Source of the DNA: Allium sativum
Taxonomy: Eukaryota; Streptophyta; Magnoliopsida; Asparagales; Amaryllidaceae
DNA length: 64,000 nucleotides
Assembly (NCBI GenBank): GCA_030737875.1
Contig: CM060915.1
Location: 574,988,577 to 575,052,576, forward strand
Direction of reading: 5' to 3'
Shown here: positions 1-10,735 of the stretch, piece by piece
How the letters are laid out: the number at the start of each line of letters is the position of its first letter
Position numbering within the stretch: position 1 is the stretch's first letter
Made by a program: the position numbers and the translations under genes
The notes under the pieces: model-generated
What the model saw: only the letters and a program-made list of their open reading frames with translations
What the model was told of the DNA's origin: nothing
Databases searched by the model: none

Positions 1-1480
1 CAATATTCCATTTGATCAAACGCCCCGATGCTTCGGTTCTCTGCAACACCTGCCTTAGAGGCTGGTCAGTGTATATGGTTATTGGGTGAGCTTGGAAATA
101 GTGGCGATGTTTTCGGGAGGCGATCAGGAGGTTGTAAGCAAGCTTCTCAATCCTTGGGTAGTTGCGTTCTGCAGCTGCCAATTTCTTGCTTACATAATAT
201 ACCGGCCTTTGCACTTTGTCTTCTTCTCGAACCAAGGCTGTGCTAACAGCATGAGCCGAAACCGCTAGGTAAACAAATAACTCTTCATGATCCACTGGCT
301 TTGACAAAATCGGTGGTTTCTCTAGTAATTCCAATAAATTTCGAAAGGCCTCAACACAGTCCGGAGTCCATTCGAAATTCTTCTTTCCCCTTTTAATCAA
401 GTCAAAAAATGGGACGCATTTGTCCGTTGCTTTGGAGATAAATCTACTCAACGCGGCTACTTTCCCTGCAAGACTTTGGACATCTTTGATTCTCCTTGGT
501 TCTTCAATGTTTCTTATCGCTGCTATTTGGCTGGGATTGATTTCAATCCCTCGAGAGCTCACAATGAAACCTAGAAACTTTCCCGATGCCACTCCAAATG
601 AGCATTTCAAAGGATTTAACTTCATCCGATACTTTCGCAGGATACCAAACATCTCTGCCAAGTCTTGTGTATGGCTGGAGAACCGTTTCGATTTGACAAG
701 CATATCATCCACATAAACTTCCATAGTCTTCCCTATTTGGTTATAAAACATCCTGTTCACCAAGCATTTATAGGTGGCTCCAGCGTTTTTCAATCCGAAC
801 GGCATGACCACATAGCGATACCACCCCAAATTTGTAATGAAGCTCGTGTGTTCTTGATCTGGCACGTGCATAGGAATCTGGTTGTACCCGGAATATGCAT
901 CCATGAAAGAAAGAAGTTCATGTCCCGCTGTCGAATCTACAAGCTGGTCAATTCTGGGGAGTGGGAAGCTATCTTTCGGGCAAGCTTTGTTCAAGTCTGA
1001 AAAATCAATGCATGTCCGCCACTTTTCGTTTGGCTTCTTTACTAAAACAGGATTCGATATCCAGTCGGGATATGTCGAATCTCTAATAAATCCGTTCTCT
1101 TTCAGCTTCTCCACTTCCTCTTTCAGAGCTGCCGACCTCTCTAGGCCCAGCACATGTCTCTTTTGCTTTACAGGCGGGTGTTTTGGGTTTATATTTAGTG
1201 AATGACTCATGATGGATGGCGATATCCCATACATGTCGGCGTGGGTCCAGGCAAACACATCCAGGTTTGCCTTCAGGAAGTCAGTTAGTTCTTTGGCTCG
1301 ATGTGGATCCAATTGGGATCCAATCTTCAAAACTCTTGTTGGATCAGCTTCGTCAATGGGTATATCCACTGTCGCTTCGTTAGGAGTTGCATTTCTAGCC
1401 TCTGGTTCCTCATCTTTTCTGGGATCCAAGTCTTCAGGCGTTCCCTTGGGCAACTCCTTCGGGGCTGATCCTTCTAATTG
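1..1480 (-). CDS. pol: reverse transcriptase-RNase H, partial
   Basis: An uninterrupted minus-strand reading frame of 493 codons continues in frame after the gag-pro stop and leaves the window at base 1. The RT core shows a KWRTCIDFSDLNKACPKD stretch, SFMDAYSGYNQI, VMPFGLKNAGATY and the catalytic YVDDM at 701-715. It is followed by FLGFIVSSRGIEINP and the connection region. RNase H begins with a degenerate first catalytic stretch (LFVYLAVSAHAVSTALVREE) and has YTDQPLRQVL near base 70. This is the cDNA-synthesising enzyme of the element. It has no ATG of its own near the start, so it is expected to be made as a gag-pro-pol fusion by stop readthrough. Integrase lies beyond the window edge. Confidence 0.92.
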
Positions 1481-1483
1481 TTA
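1475..1483 (-). promoter_or_regulatory. leaky stop codon context between protease and RT
   Basis: The minus strand reads GCA TAA CAA TTA. The gag-pro frame ends at this TAA and the same frame continues open through RT and RNase H for 493 codons. CAATTA directly after the stop fits the CARYYA readthrough signal known from tobamoviruses. That the two ORFs share a frame, separated by this single codon, is seen directly; readthrough itself is inferred. Confidence 0.6.
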
Positions 1484-3907
1484 TGCCGAACCCTCCTTTG
1501 GAGGAGGCGAGGCACCTTTACTCTCGATGTTGAGTCCCTTCATCAACATCTTTAATTCGGCAACATAGCAAGCCCATCCGGAGACTTGATCTCCTCTCAT
1601 TACTCCTGTTCCGGCTTCAGTTGGGAACTTAAGCAATAAACACCAAGGGGCGATGCAAGCCCTGAACTCTGCAAGGGCAGGCCTTCCCAAAAATGCGTTA
1701 TAGGGCGAATCTACGTCCAACACTACGAACTGAAGCATTCGTACTCTTCGACGTTCCCCTTGCCCCAATGTTACGGGCAATTCTATATACCCTATTGGAG
1801 CTGTCGACGCTCCGTTGGAGCCTCGGATCCAACCTTCGCATGGCTTCAAATCTTCAGATTCAAGTTTCATCTGATCGAATGACTTTTTAAACAAAATATT
1901 AACAGAGCTTCCATTGTCTACTAGCACCTTATGAACCAATGCCGGTCCAATGGTAGTGGTAATGACCAACGGATCTTCGGTGGGTGACTGGATTCCGGTA
2001 TCGTCTCTGCTACGGAACACCACGTCATCAAACATTGTCCTCTGCTGCTTCACAGGGGCGATATCTTCCAAATCATCACACTCTTCCACATCTACGTGCT
2101 TAGATGCATTAACGTATTGGTCCATTGCTCTAAAACTGTGGATAGCTGGGTGGGGTCCACCTACTATGGTGTTAATAACAATTCCCTTGCCTTTCTGCTG
2201 CGCTGTTGGCTTGGGAGCAGATTGGTTCTGGTTTGGAGCCTGTTCTCCTTGCCCCCTGTCTCTTGGGGCAGCCTTATATTCATCTAATTTTCCTTCGTGC
2301 AACAGCTTCTCAATCACATCTCTCAAGTGTCGACATTCATTCGTTGAATGCCCATGAGTTCCATGAAATAAACAAAATTTTCCAGTTGCGATTTCTTTCT
2401 CCATTGAGTCTCGAGGCGGCGGTCTTTTGTATTGCAAAACATTGTATGTATCCAAGTAAATGTCCTCCAGAGCGTCGTTCAGCGGTGAATAATTCTCATA
2501 GGTCTGGAACCGGGGTCTTTTGTTAGAATTACTTCCTCGGTTCCTATTTCTCCTGTTACCATTCGTGTTACGGTTGCTGTCGCCCCTGTTTCCATTATTA
2601 TCGTTTCCACTCTTGTTTCCCACATTCACTTCGACTTTCCCAGAACTTTCTCCAGACTGCTTCACGGCGACATTATTCTGAATAGTTTCTTTTGAAGCCG
2701 CTCCAGACTTTCTCTTTCTCTTTGCCCTTGCTTCCTCTCGTCTTAAATGAATATCAGCCTTTTCATAAAATAACTCTCTTGTGGGAGGTGGCTTCCCAGA
2801 GAGATAATCTCCAAACTCGGAATCAGGATCGACTCCTTCCATTAAAGCCATCAAGATGGTGGGCTCGTGCGGGTCACTGACTTCTGTTACAGCTAAGTTG
2901 AAACGGTCGAGATATGACTTCAAAGACTCACCCGGCGCTTGCTTAATTCTTGATAATTCAATAACATTCTTAGACTTTCGGGCGTGAAGTCGGAATTGAT
3001 TCATAAAACGTTCGCTTAATTCCCTAAAATTCGATATCGACCGAGGAGGAAGTCGGGTAAACCATAACAACGCCACGTCTTCTAAGTAAATCGGGAAAGT
3101 TTTACACTTCACTGCGTCAGGGGCAGCAACAGCTTTCATAAGCCATGCGTAGCGCATCAAATGTTGTCCTGGGTCGGTTCTCCCGTTGTACCTTTCCATC
3201 TGTGGCAGGTTAAAACGTCGGGGGAACTGAAAGTTAAGGATGTCATCAGTAAAGGGAGTATGGCTTCGCTCATTGCCATAATCTTCATTGGTGTAGTTCC
3301 GACTCTCAGACATGATCTGGCGTACCATAGTCCATACGCCAGCATTAGTCAAAGGCCGTTCAGGCTCCCTGGCTCCGATGTTCGGGTTTCCTCTAGGCTC
3401 CTGATCTGGGGACACCCTCCTTCTGATGTTCGGGTTTCCTCTGGGCTCCTGATCAGGGGACGCCCTCCTTCTTCTAGCCGCTTCTGCTCTACTTTGTTCC
3501 CTACGTTCCCGGTCGATCTCGGGAGGAAGGGGCTGGAGCATTTGTCCCTGAGTGGGATTGGTAAGGTTAGGGTCTCTAGGCAATACATGGGATCCCCACA
3601 TTGGTAATAGCATTGGCTCTCTCAAGCTCGGATCATTGGGTCCTAATACCCGTGCAGCGTCCTCGCGGGACCCCAAAGATCCGAACGTCATTTGCTCCAA
3701 ATTCTGAGGTCGTTCGAGCGGCCTTCTTTCACGGGGCCGTTCTTCCTCAGAAGAAGAAGACTGATCCATTGCAGTGTGATGAACCGGGGATAGAGTTCTT
3801 TGTCTGCGGAGTTCACCAATATCCTTGCTCATGATTCTCATATTCTCTTTCATCATAAGATTGGTGCACTCGTGGATTTTCATAGCCTCCCTAGTGCTCT
3901 CAAGCAT
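1481..3907 (-). CDS. gag-protease polyprotein (Tat Ty3/gypsy)
   Basis: 808 codons. Residues 1-230 are polar and charged, with a repeated 16-residue unit (RRRxSPDQEPRGNPNI) at about 146-177. The retrotransposon gag domain spans roughly 230-350 (FPRRFNLPQMERYNG, then LLWFTRLP and FRELSERFMNQF), and forms the virus-like particle coat. A basic Asn/Gly/Arg stretch follows, then a nucleic-acid-binding knuckle CLFHGTHGHSTNEC at 512-525. An aspartic protease with catalytic VDNGSS has Asp at 664 and a C-terminal FLGRPAL. It ends at a TAA whose 3' context favours readthrough into the RT frame. The upstream continuation to 4324 contains one stop, so this copy is probably not fully functional. Confidence 0.9.
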   Translation of the reverse strand: MLESTREAMKIHECTNLMMKENMRIMSKDIGELRRQRTLSPVHHTAMDQSSSSEEERPRERRPLERPQNLEQMTFGSLGSREDAARVLGPNDPSLREPMLLPMWGSHVLPRDPNLTNPTQGQMLQPLPPEIDRERREQSRAEAARRRRASPDQEPRGNPNIRRRVSPDQEPRGNPNIGAREPERPLTNAGVWTMVRQIMSESRNYTNEDYGNERSHTPFTDDILNFQFPRRFNLPQMERYNGRTDPGQHLMRYAWLMKAVAAPDAVKCKTFPIYLEDVALLWFTRLPPRSISNFRELSERFMNQFRLHARKSKNVIELSRIKQAPGESLKSYLDRFNLAVTEVSDPHEPTILMALMEGVDPDSEFGDYLSGKPPPTRELFYEKADIHLRREEARAKRKRKSGAASKETIQNNVAVKQSGESSGKVEVNVGNKSGNDNNGNRGDSNRNTNGNRRNRNRGSNSNKRPRFQTYENYSPLNDALEDIYLDTYNVLQYKRPPPRDSMEKEIATGKFCLFHGTHGHSTNECRHLRDVIEKLLHEGKLDEYKAAPRDRGQGEQAPNQNQSAPKPTAQQKGKGIVINTIVGGPHPAIHSFRAMDQYVNASKHVDVEECDDLEDIAPVKQQRTMFDDVVFRSRDDTGIQSPTEDPLVITTTIGPALVHKVLVDNGSSVNILFKKSFDQMKLESEDLKPCEGWIRGSNGASTAPIGYIELPVTLGQGERRRVRMLQFVVLDVDSPYNAFLGRPALAEFRACIAPWCLLLKFPTEAGTGVMRGDQVSGWACYVAELKMLMKGLNIESKGASPPPKEGSA
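3377..3472 (-). repeat. 48-bp tandem duplication inside gag
   Basis: Two adjacent 48-bp units encode RRRASPDQEPRGNPNI and RRRVSPDQEPRGNPNI, differing by one residue. The length is a multiple of three, so the frame is kept. Confidence 0.8.
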
Positions 3908-4324
3908 GTCAAGAAGGCATGAAAAATCTCCTTGGGTAATAGGCGCAGATGGATTGATCTGATCGTTGATCCTGGTGGCTGAAGTCGGAGCATTTGGGGG
4001 AGCTCGAGTAGAGGTTCCAGCATCACCTAGTGACGGGTCGGATCGGAGCTGAGCAACCTGATCGGGTCGGAGATGGGAAACTTGTTCAGATCGGAGCAGA
4101 GCAACTTGTTAGGATCGGTTCGGGTTAGGACAGTGCACCTCTTCAAATTCTCCTACTCGGATCGGATCGGAGCTCTCTCCTTGAGTTCGGTTCGGATTTC
4201 CTGAAGCTATATGATCCGCTCCTGAGCTCTGCCCACGAGACCTTGTCACAACCGGATTTTGCTGATCTTCACCAACTCCGTTCCCTCGACTGGTTTGAAC
4301 TTCCTTGCCTTTTCTTTTGGCCAT
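3908..4324 (-). pseudogene. N-terminal part of gag with a premature stop
   Basis: An ATG at 4324 opens MAKRKGKEVQ and runs in the same frame as the large gag ORF (the starts differ by 417 bases, 139 codons). It meets a single TAA at 4109-4111. After it the frame stays open, without an ATG, into the ORF starting at 3907. The stop lies in a short degenerate direct repeat (CGATCxGAACAAGTT-like); the neighbouring unit has a Glu codon at the stop position, so a single-base nonsense mutation is likely. The segment is rich in Arg, Pro, Ser and Gln and has no recognisable domain. The true gag start is therefore probably 4324, and 3907 is only the first ATG after the break. Confidence 0.7.
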
Positions 4325-4441
4325 AGCTTTTCAACAGTTAAACAACAAATATTCAAAAGCGTCGAAATTTGAGGATTAACTTCTTTGAACTAACCGGTCC
4401 AAAAAGTAGAACGATAATCCAGAAAAACAGAGAATTCAAAT

Positions 4442-4461
4442 GGTTCTCAGTGAAAGCACCA
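4442..4461 (-). other. candidate primer binding site
   Basis: On the minus strand, three bases after the LTR end, the sequence begins TGGTGCTTTCACTGAGAA. The initial TGG complements the CCA end of a tRNA. I cannot name the tRNA without a search of plant tRNA 3' ends. Confidence 0.4.
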
Positions 4462-4464
4462 AAA

Positions 4465-5236
4465 TGTTAGACCAAAAAGTGGTTCTAACACCCAAATTGA
4501 CTAAAATCGAAATAAAATAAGATCAAAAATAAAATGGAGACACAGGATTTATAGTGGTTCGGTGTCGGAAAGCCTACGTCCACTTTATAATCACTTTCCT
4601 CGATGATATAGATGTAAATACAATGAGATAATCACTCAATTTCACTCACTTTTCATGTACATTCACTCAATTATCTCAAAAAATACTTTGAATGACGATT
4701 TGGATTGTTTGGGAAGGCTGAAATTCAGTTCTCAAAGGTGTTTGAACTCTCAGAATGTTCGAAAAGATCCTTTCAGATGTCTCTTGACGGGGTATTTATA
4801 GGTGGAAATTCACACAGAATCCGGTTCGGGTCGGAGCTACGTGGCTTTCATCCCATCGTTCTCGGGCTCAGATGGATTCCAGTGTTGACAGCGCACCAGA
4901 TTAGTGGTCATCATGGGTAGGAAATAGTTATAACTACCCCGAACATCCAGGAGATCGTAGGATGAAGTGATATAGTATGTTGGGTTCGGTTCGGAAGAGC
5001 GAGCAGAAGGGGTTCGGATCGGGGCATCCGATCCGACCCGACCTGGGCTGAACCTGAGTCCTTGTCCATTTTGCTCTGTTCCGTCCCGAACTAGCAGTAG
5101 CCCCCCGATCTGATTGCGTAGTAGACCTCCGATCCGATTGCGTAGTACCCTCCGATTCGATGCTTTTTAAGAAGAAATGTTCTTCAACGCTTGACATCTT
5201 GAGTTTGTGTTGCCTAGTTCACAAAGTAGGCTAACA
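4465..5236 (-). repeat. 5' LTR of the Tat element
   Basis: In plus orientation the segment starts TGTTAG and ends CTAACA, a perfect 6-bp terminal inverted repeat of the TG..CA type, length 772 bp. On the minus strand its inner end lies 3 bp from a TGG-starting PBS candidate and a TATA box lies inside. The outer third (about 4980-5165) carries short direct repeats around GATCCGATTGCGTAGTA, perhaps U3 enhancer-like. The partner LTR is off-window, so the outer end at 5236 rests only on the inverted repeat. Confidence 0.6.
4793..4800 (-). promoter_or_regulatory. TATA box in Tat LTR
   Basis: The minus strand reads TATAAATA in a C-rich setting (CCACC before, CCCC after), inside the LTR and upstream of the gag reading direction. 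This is a classical plant LTR core promoter position. Confidence 0.55.
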
Positions 5237-5483
5237 GCTGGAATGATATTCGGAAAGCTCTGTATCCATATATTATTTTCAGTTGTGTTTTGTATTATTT
5301 TCTGCTGCATTGTAACTTGTAAATCTCTGATATTTAGTAAATGTGTATTCATACTCTGTATATTCTTGTATTCTGATGAAATTGTTGTAATAAGCAATGA
5401 AATATTCTTCTGTTTGTGTTCTGATTAGTCTTGTTCTCAATTCAATCCAAGCTTTCCTTTACGGGGAAGTTCGGGTCGCTTCA
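5237..5483 (+). repeat. 3' end of an LTR, cut by the Tat insertion
   Basis: This sequence ends GGGTCGCTTCA two bases before a PBS, as an LTR end should. AATAAGCAATGAAATATTC near 5391 resembles a polyadenylation region. Its left part would lie left of the Tat element, off-window. Similarity to A-family LTR ends is weak (ACGGGG then GGGTCG..CA against ACGGGGTTTTGGGATCGTCACA-type ends). Confidence 0.5.
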
Positions 5484-5485
5484 TT

Positions 5486-5497
5486 TGGTATCAGAGC
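5486..5497 (+). other. primer binding site, tRNA-Met type
   Basis: TGGTATCAGAGC, complementary to the 3' end of initiator tRNA-Met, two bases after the LTR CA end. The same 12 bases serve A2 and B2. Confidence 0.75.
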
Positions 5498-6929
5498 TTT
5501 GGTTTACAGAGCTCAAGAATAGGACAATTTAGAACCAAATGAAAAAATTCATCAAAAATTGGATTAGTAATATCCAGTGAGAGTGGCTCATTAGAGATAG
5601 GATCAGTAGTATCCTAGAATGAGTTGGAAGAGTGTAATTTCTAAAATGAAAATGAAAACCAATTTTGTTTTGAAAATTTAAATCAATTATTCATATTTGA
5701 ATGTTTATTTTATATTGAATTTGGACAATCAAGTATATAGAGATTTTAATATACATCTGATCCACATATATTTGAAGCCTCAAATATACTAGATTGATAT
5801 AGAATCACGCTCTAGTCGCTCGGAGATGATTCTGATGATTGATATATCATCATCAGCATTTGTGTTTGAGTTTCGAATGTGGGAAATCTATATATTTCCA
5901 ATTGACTGGTGTGAGAACCAAAATCTTATTGTGAATTTATTATTTATGATTTGACACTAGAAATGTGATTTTTGAATATATATATATATAAAAAAGTATA
6001 CATTGGAAAATTTAATCAACTAATGGATTGCTGGTTGTATTGAATGATTATTAGTTTGATTGATATAAAATGTTGGAATAATAATACTAATAAGAGAAAT
6101 GTAGCAAAATCAAGTCAAAAATGAAACTAAATTGAAAATTGTTTGAAATTGCATACATGTACATGCATATACATAGAACAGGTAAACGGATTTGCTATTG
6201 AGTAAAGAATTTATTTGTGTGCCCGGCAAATAGGTAAACCTTAATGAGTTGGATGCGCAATTTTATTTATTATACAAACTACTGTGAATGCCATTGGATG
6301 CGAAGTGCTGGTTGTTCTATGTGAGATTATAAATGTTGCCATAGGATAGTAACAATTAATTTTAAACTACACTACATGGCATACTGTGTGAAGATAGCAT
6401 ACTCTATCATATACCACATAAGCACTTGGAGCTTGTGTGACGAGGTTGAAGATTTACCATACAAGCGAGAGGCTTGTATGGCGATGACTATATTTCAAAT
6501 TGAACCGAAGACCGATATGGACTATATAAAATGTAACGGTAAATTTCCAGATTAATAAAAAAACCACACGGGTCTGGAGTTGACAATAATCACGTCTTTC
6601 TAATCATTAAGGCACAAAAACTATATATAGGGTGACGAGAATTTATTCTCTGGAGTCATGATCTATACACACTCTCCTGTGGACACCGGAATATATCACT
6701 AAAAATATGTGTATGTTTTTTAGGATTTATTGGGTGCCTAATACGGCCCAATAAATTTCCAAACCCCTCTTCGTCCAAAGGAGGTTATGGCGAGATTTTT
6801 CAAAAATTTAGGATGTTAGCCAAATTTTTGAAAAATTAGAAATTCTTAGAAACTGAAAAGTTAAAGAATGAAAGTTGATTTGGTTAGTTAAACAACTTTT
6901 AGCTCCGTTCTTTTTCGAGGAGGAAAATA

Positions 6930-6944
6930 TTTTAAGTGAGGGAC
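6930..6944 (+). other. polypurine tract
   Basis: TTTTAAGTGAGGGAC lies directly before the TG start of A1 and is preceded by CGAGGAGGAAAATA. This parallels GGGACGAAAAGTTTTAAG before the A2 3' LTR and CGAGGACGAAATTATTTTAA before the B2 3' LTR. Confidence 0.65.
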
Positions 6945-7858
6945 ATTGTAACAACCCGGAAAATCAGAACCAATTTAAAATTTTTATTTTGGTAATTTTA
7001 ATGAATTTTGAATATTCAAAATGATTTATTTTAAATAATAACGACGAGAAATTCATTTTGAATAGAATTAAAATGTATATATTTATTTGAATCGAAGTTA
7101 GAATATAAATATTTATTTTAATTATAAAAGAAATTGGAAATGGCGCGGTAGTTTGAAAATTCAATTTCAAATTTCAAATTTCAAATCAATGTACAGGATT
7201 CAAAATAAACCGGATTTTAGCGAAACAAAAAATATTAGAATCTATTTGAAAATATCTTTCCAACAAATCCAAAAATTGAAATTTCACGGGGGGAATAAAA
7301 AGTTATGTCCAGTTGAAAATTCAGAATAGTCACTATGGAAATATAGCCCGTTAAAATAGCGATTTTGCAAATGATCTTCATTTTTGACAAGACCACTTTT
7401 GTTGGATTCGGAATGTCAAATTATTGCTAGATTCCAAAATTCATAATTTTTGGGATTAATTTGTGAGCATGGCGAAGGAAAACGTGTTTTGACAGTTTCA
7501 GTCAATTTGGATCGACCAAAAAATGACCATTTTTCAAACGGTCTTCAAATTTGACGAAATTAGTTTTGTTAGGACCGTATCGTTAATACGAAGCTAGAAA
7601 TATATTTTTTGGAATTTTTGGAGTCAGCATGTGGCCCTGATAAATTGAATTGTGCGTTCAAATTCGATATATAATGATTTATATTTTAATTTGAACGGAA
7701 ACTAATCGAAACGGTCGAATTGGCCTATGAAACATATCCCATTGCGTTCGGAATGGGGCCAATTAGCTAGGGACGATAGTCGGTGGGTTCTAATTGGAGT
7801 TTGGGAAGTAAACAAGTGAAATTGGAAATTAAATAAAATTAATTAATAAAATTGTTAT

Positions 7859-7883
7859 TATAAATGGGCCAAGAAAACCCTAG
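7859..7883 (+). promoter_or_regulatory. A1 core promoter: TATA box plus telo-box
   Basis: TATAAAT at 7859-7865, then GGGCC, then AAACCCTAG at 7875-7883, right before the GC-rich leader. TATA followed by a telo-box is typical of plant ribosomal-protein-type promoters. Related AAACCCT text lies at the same place in the A2 3' LTR (near 29263). Confidence 0.5.
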
Positions 7884-8287
7884 CTGCTCCTTCATATTAT
7901 CAGCCGCCGCACTTAACGAAGAACGCACGAAATCATCCCATTTTCTTCTTCAAAAATCACCCAATCCTGAAATCGATTTCAAAAATGTATATAACGAAAA
8001 TCAGAGACCCTTCTCTCCTCTTTAAATCCGTTCTGGTTTCATTGATTACCATGTCGAAATTTGTGAGAAATTCAAGCTAGAAGGTCGCCCGTTCGGGCAT
8101 GAATCTCGAGGCACTAACGCCGTCGAGTTCTTCCCCCGTGGCCTACGATGGGAGTGGGGGTCGAGGAACGTCCGTCTGGCGTGTCTGATGGCGCTCCGAT
8201 CGCCTGACGTGGCGGGGGAACTTGGTCAAACGGGGGAAGGGAGTTACAGGCGACGGGTTTAAATTTGATCGAGGAAGAAGATTAAGA

Positions 8288-8296
8288 GGGGTGAGG
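8288..8296 (+). promoter_or_regulatory. splice-donor-like site in A1
   Basis: GGG/GTGAGG at the end of the GC-rich leader, at the position where A2, B1, B2 and C have AG/GTGAGT-type text. Confidence 0.4.
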
Positions 8297-9429
8297 TTTT
8301 AATTAATTAATTAGTGATAATTAATTATATAATTATTTTATTAATATAACCAATTGTATAATATGCCGTAACTTCTTCATACGAGATCGGATTTCAGCGA
8401 TTTCACTTGCGTTGGATTCGTACCAGAAAACTCTATAACATGAGGCTGACTAGAACTGAAGCGGAGCAAATCAGAATTTCATGAAAAATCATATCCAAAC
8501 CGTTCAGAAATTCAGAAATAAAAACCGACGGAGTGGATCCCAATGTGAGAACTTCTCACTAAAATTATTTCTGTACTGTTAATTATTTTGAAACTGCATT
8601 TATGAACTGCTCCCCGTTGTCCGCTGACCATGGACGACTTGTTTGATTGTATTCTTTGTGAAAATTTATTGTGATGTGAAATGGACTATATTGTGATTGT
8701 TGATTGTATTGTATGGAATAAAATATTTGAATAATAAAAGTATCATTTTTATTGTTTATATAAAATATATAAAATATTCACGTATGAAATAAAATATTTG
8801 AACAAAAAACATATCATTTTTATTGTATATATGAACGGTATAAAATAGTCCTGTGTTGAAATAAATATTCATTTACAAACTGGATGGTTTGTTTATGTAC
8901 ACTTATTTATCTTATATTGATTGGGACGATAATTTTTACACATCGTCCAACTGCACAAATAATAAACTGTATTTGTTGTTTGAAAACCCCACACGGGTAT
9001 TAGGATAATATTTGACATACACCGATCCCAATAATTAGTGGTATGTCAGTCGATGGGTTGACAGGCGGTATAAGAGTTATTTATTTATTTTAATGCTTAT
9101 ACGGTTGTAGAATGGATGTTGTATGAATTTTTAATGATTGCTTATCATTATTGTTGCACATATATGATGTTGAAATCCATGTAAATAAAATTATATGGTA
9201 ATTGATTAAGTCTGAGTCCAGTTCAGGATTAATGAATATTTTAAAATAATATTCAGTGAATATTGAAATGTGAAGCCATGTTAAGTAGTTAAACGCCATT
9301 TTTACACGAATGAGAATTTTGTCGATTTTATTCATTTTATAATGAATATCGAAAAGTGGTTTCAAAATCTGATATTTTGAAAATATTATCATTTTAATAT
9401 TGAAATGATATGGAAAATTAAATTTTGAT

Positions 9430-9650
9430 TGAAATGGAAAATAGAATTGAAATCGATTTAAAAATGAATTCAAAACGAATTGAAATGGAATTGAATTGAA
9501 ATCGATTTAAAATGAATTCAAAACGAATTGAAATGGAATTGGAATTGAATTGAAATTGATTTAAAATGAATTCAAAACGAATTGAAGTTGAATTGAAGTC
9601 AAATTGAATTGAAATCGATTTGAAATGAATTTAAAACGAATTTATATTGG
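9430..9650 (+). repeat. short tandem repeat in A1
   Basis: About four degenerate units of 48-59 bp built from GAATTGAAATCGATTT and AAAATGAATTCAAAAC; the repeated GAATTCAAAAC-type blocks start near 9466, 9514, 9568 and 9627. Confidence 0.75.
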
Positions 9651-10709
9651 AATATTCAATTTTGATTTGAATTTGAAATGGAAGTGGAAATCATCTTTGA
9701 AACGAATTTAAGACGATTTATAAAATTCGTTCTAAATGGAAATTGACAAAATTTATAATATATATTATATATATTATAATGGCCTGAATAGAACGCCCCG
9801 CGCCGCGACCGTTCGCGAATTTCGACCATTAACTTCAAATTCACGTTACAGGAGATCTGACCGTCGAATTCTTCTAAAACCGGAACCGTTGGGTTCGTAT
9901 CAAAAAGAGATTTCCAATAAATACAAGAGATTTGAAATCTAACGGTTAGATTTGGAGATATGGCCAAATCAATTTCAGAAAAGGTTGTTATGGATGCAGT
10001 TCGGTGGCCGTTATTGGAAACCGACTGTATGGGCGTTAATAAAATCTAGAAAAATATGGAAAAATTATGTAAAATCATAATAAATGATTTAGAAAGAGTT
10101 GGGATGAAAAATTCTAGTTTTGAAAAGAAAAAAATATATTTTTATCATGATGAACTAGTTATTAACTAGAATAATTATTTATTTATTTTTAAATAAATAT
10201 ATTGGATTTGAAAATGGTTTTAAAATAACCAGAATTTTCCAATGAATAAATTGGAATGGATTTGGATCAAAATTATCTTCGAAATATTTCGATATTGGAT
10301 TCCGTGATTATACGGATATTGTGGAGGAATTTGGAAGATATATATATCGTTATTCCAATACAATATTTGTTGGTTTCAGAATTTGATATTGAATACAAGC
10401 CGATATATTTTCTATTCAGAGCCTTGTATTTGATATCAAATTGGATTTTGGGTTTGTCATGAACGATATCTTCGTTAACACTGTTTTTAAACCCAGTTGA
10501 GAAAAGAAAAAATCTTTAAACTAAGATTTAGTGAAGTTTTCCAATTAATTGATATTTAATTGGAATTGAATAAAAAAATTGGATTTTTTGGTTTATCGTG
10601 AATGGTGTTTTAAATAACACTTGTTCTTTAACCTAATTAACAGTGAAGAATATGATTTGGAATTTATAATCTTTTAATTAAGATTAATGGAATTTTCCAA
10701 AGTAGATAT

Positions 10710-10735
10710 TTCTAATTTAATATATTAAATTAGAA
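10710..10735 (+). repeat. 26-bp perfect palindrome in A1
   Basis: Left arm TTCTAATTTAATA is followed without spacer by its exact complement. It lies in a zone (about 10440-11000) with three degenerate units, each with GGTTTATCGTGA-like and TTCTTTAACCTAxTTAA-like text and smaller inverted repeats. Confidence 0.8.

Larger units (their letters stand above)
1..5236 (-). mobile_element. Ty3/gypsy Tat-lineage LTR retrotransposon, 5' half
   Basis: Minus-strand element read from right to left: LTR (4465-5236), primer-binding region, gag-protease (4324 to 1481), then reverse transcriptase and RNase H (1480 to 1), leaving the window before integrase and the 3' LTR. The order PR-RT-RH and the protein motifs are those of Ty3/gypsy. 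The long Arg/Glu-rich gag, the C-x2-H-type knuckle and the DNGSS protease match the plant Tat group (Retand/Ogre relatives). It appears to be inserted in a plus-strand LTR whose remainder begins at 5237. The second TSD copy is off-window, so the insertion cannot be proven here. Confidence 0.9.
5237..6946 (+). mobile_element. remnant of a plus-strand LTR element: LTR end, PBS, short interior, PPT
   Basis: After the Tat LTR ends, the plus strand shows an LTR tail (5237-5483), a tRNA-Met-type PBS (5486-5497), about 1.4 kb without coding capacity, and a purine tract (6930-6944) directly before the A1 LTR. The first 150 bases after the PBS resemble the leader of A2 (both contain GGCTCATTAGAGATAGGA-like text followed by GTAxTATCCTAGAATGAG-like text). 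Stretches near 6150-6240 and 6760-6800 resemble the middle of A-family LTRs (GTGCCCGxCAAATAGGTA; CAAAGGAGGTTATGGCG). The interior is therefore a scrambled, non-autonomous relic and not a gag-pol. Confidence 0.6.

Noticed and set aside
3161..3607. 148-codon plus-strand ORF
   Set aside because: Antisense shadow of the Tat gag gene.
5178..5483. A short 306-bp LTR starting TGTTCTTCAACG
   Set aside because: It would overlap the Tat LTR end at 5236, which has a perfect 6-bp inverted repeat with its other terminus; the left part more likely belongs to the Tat LTR.
9090..9473. 127-codon minus-strand ORF
   Set aside because: AT-rich LTR sequence with Phe/Ile/Asn-rich low-complexity translation, no domain.
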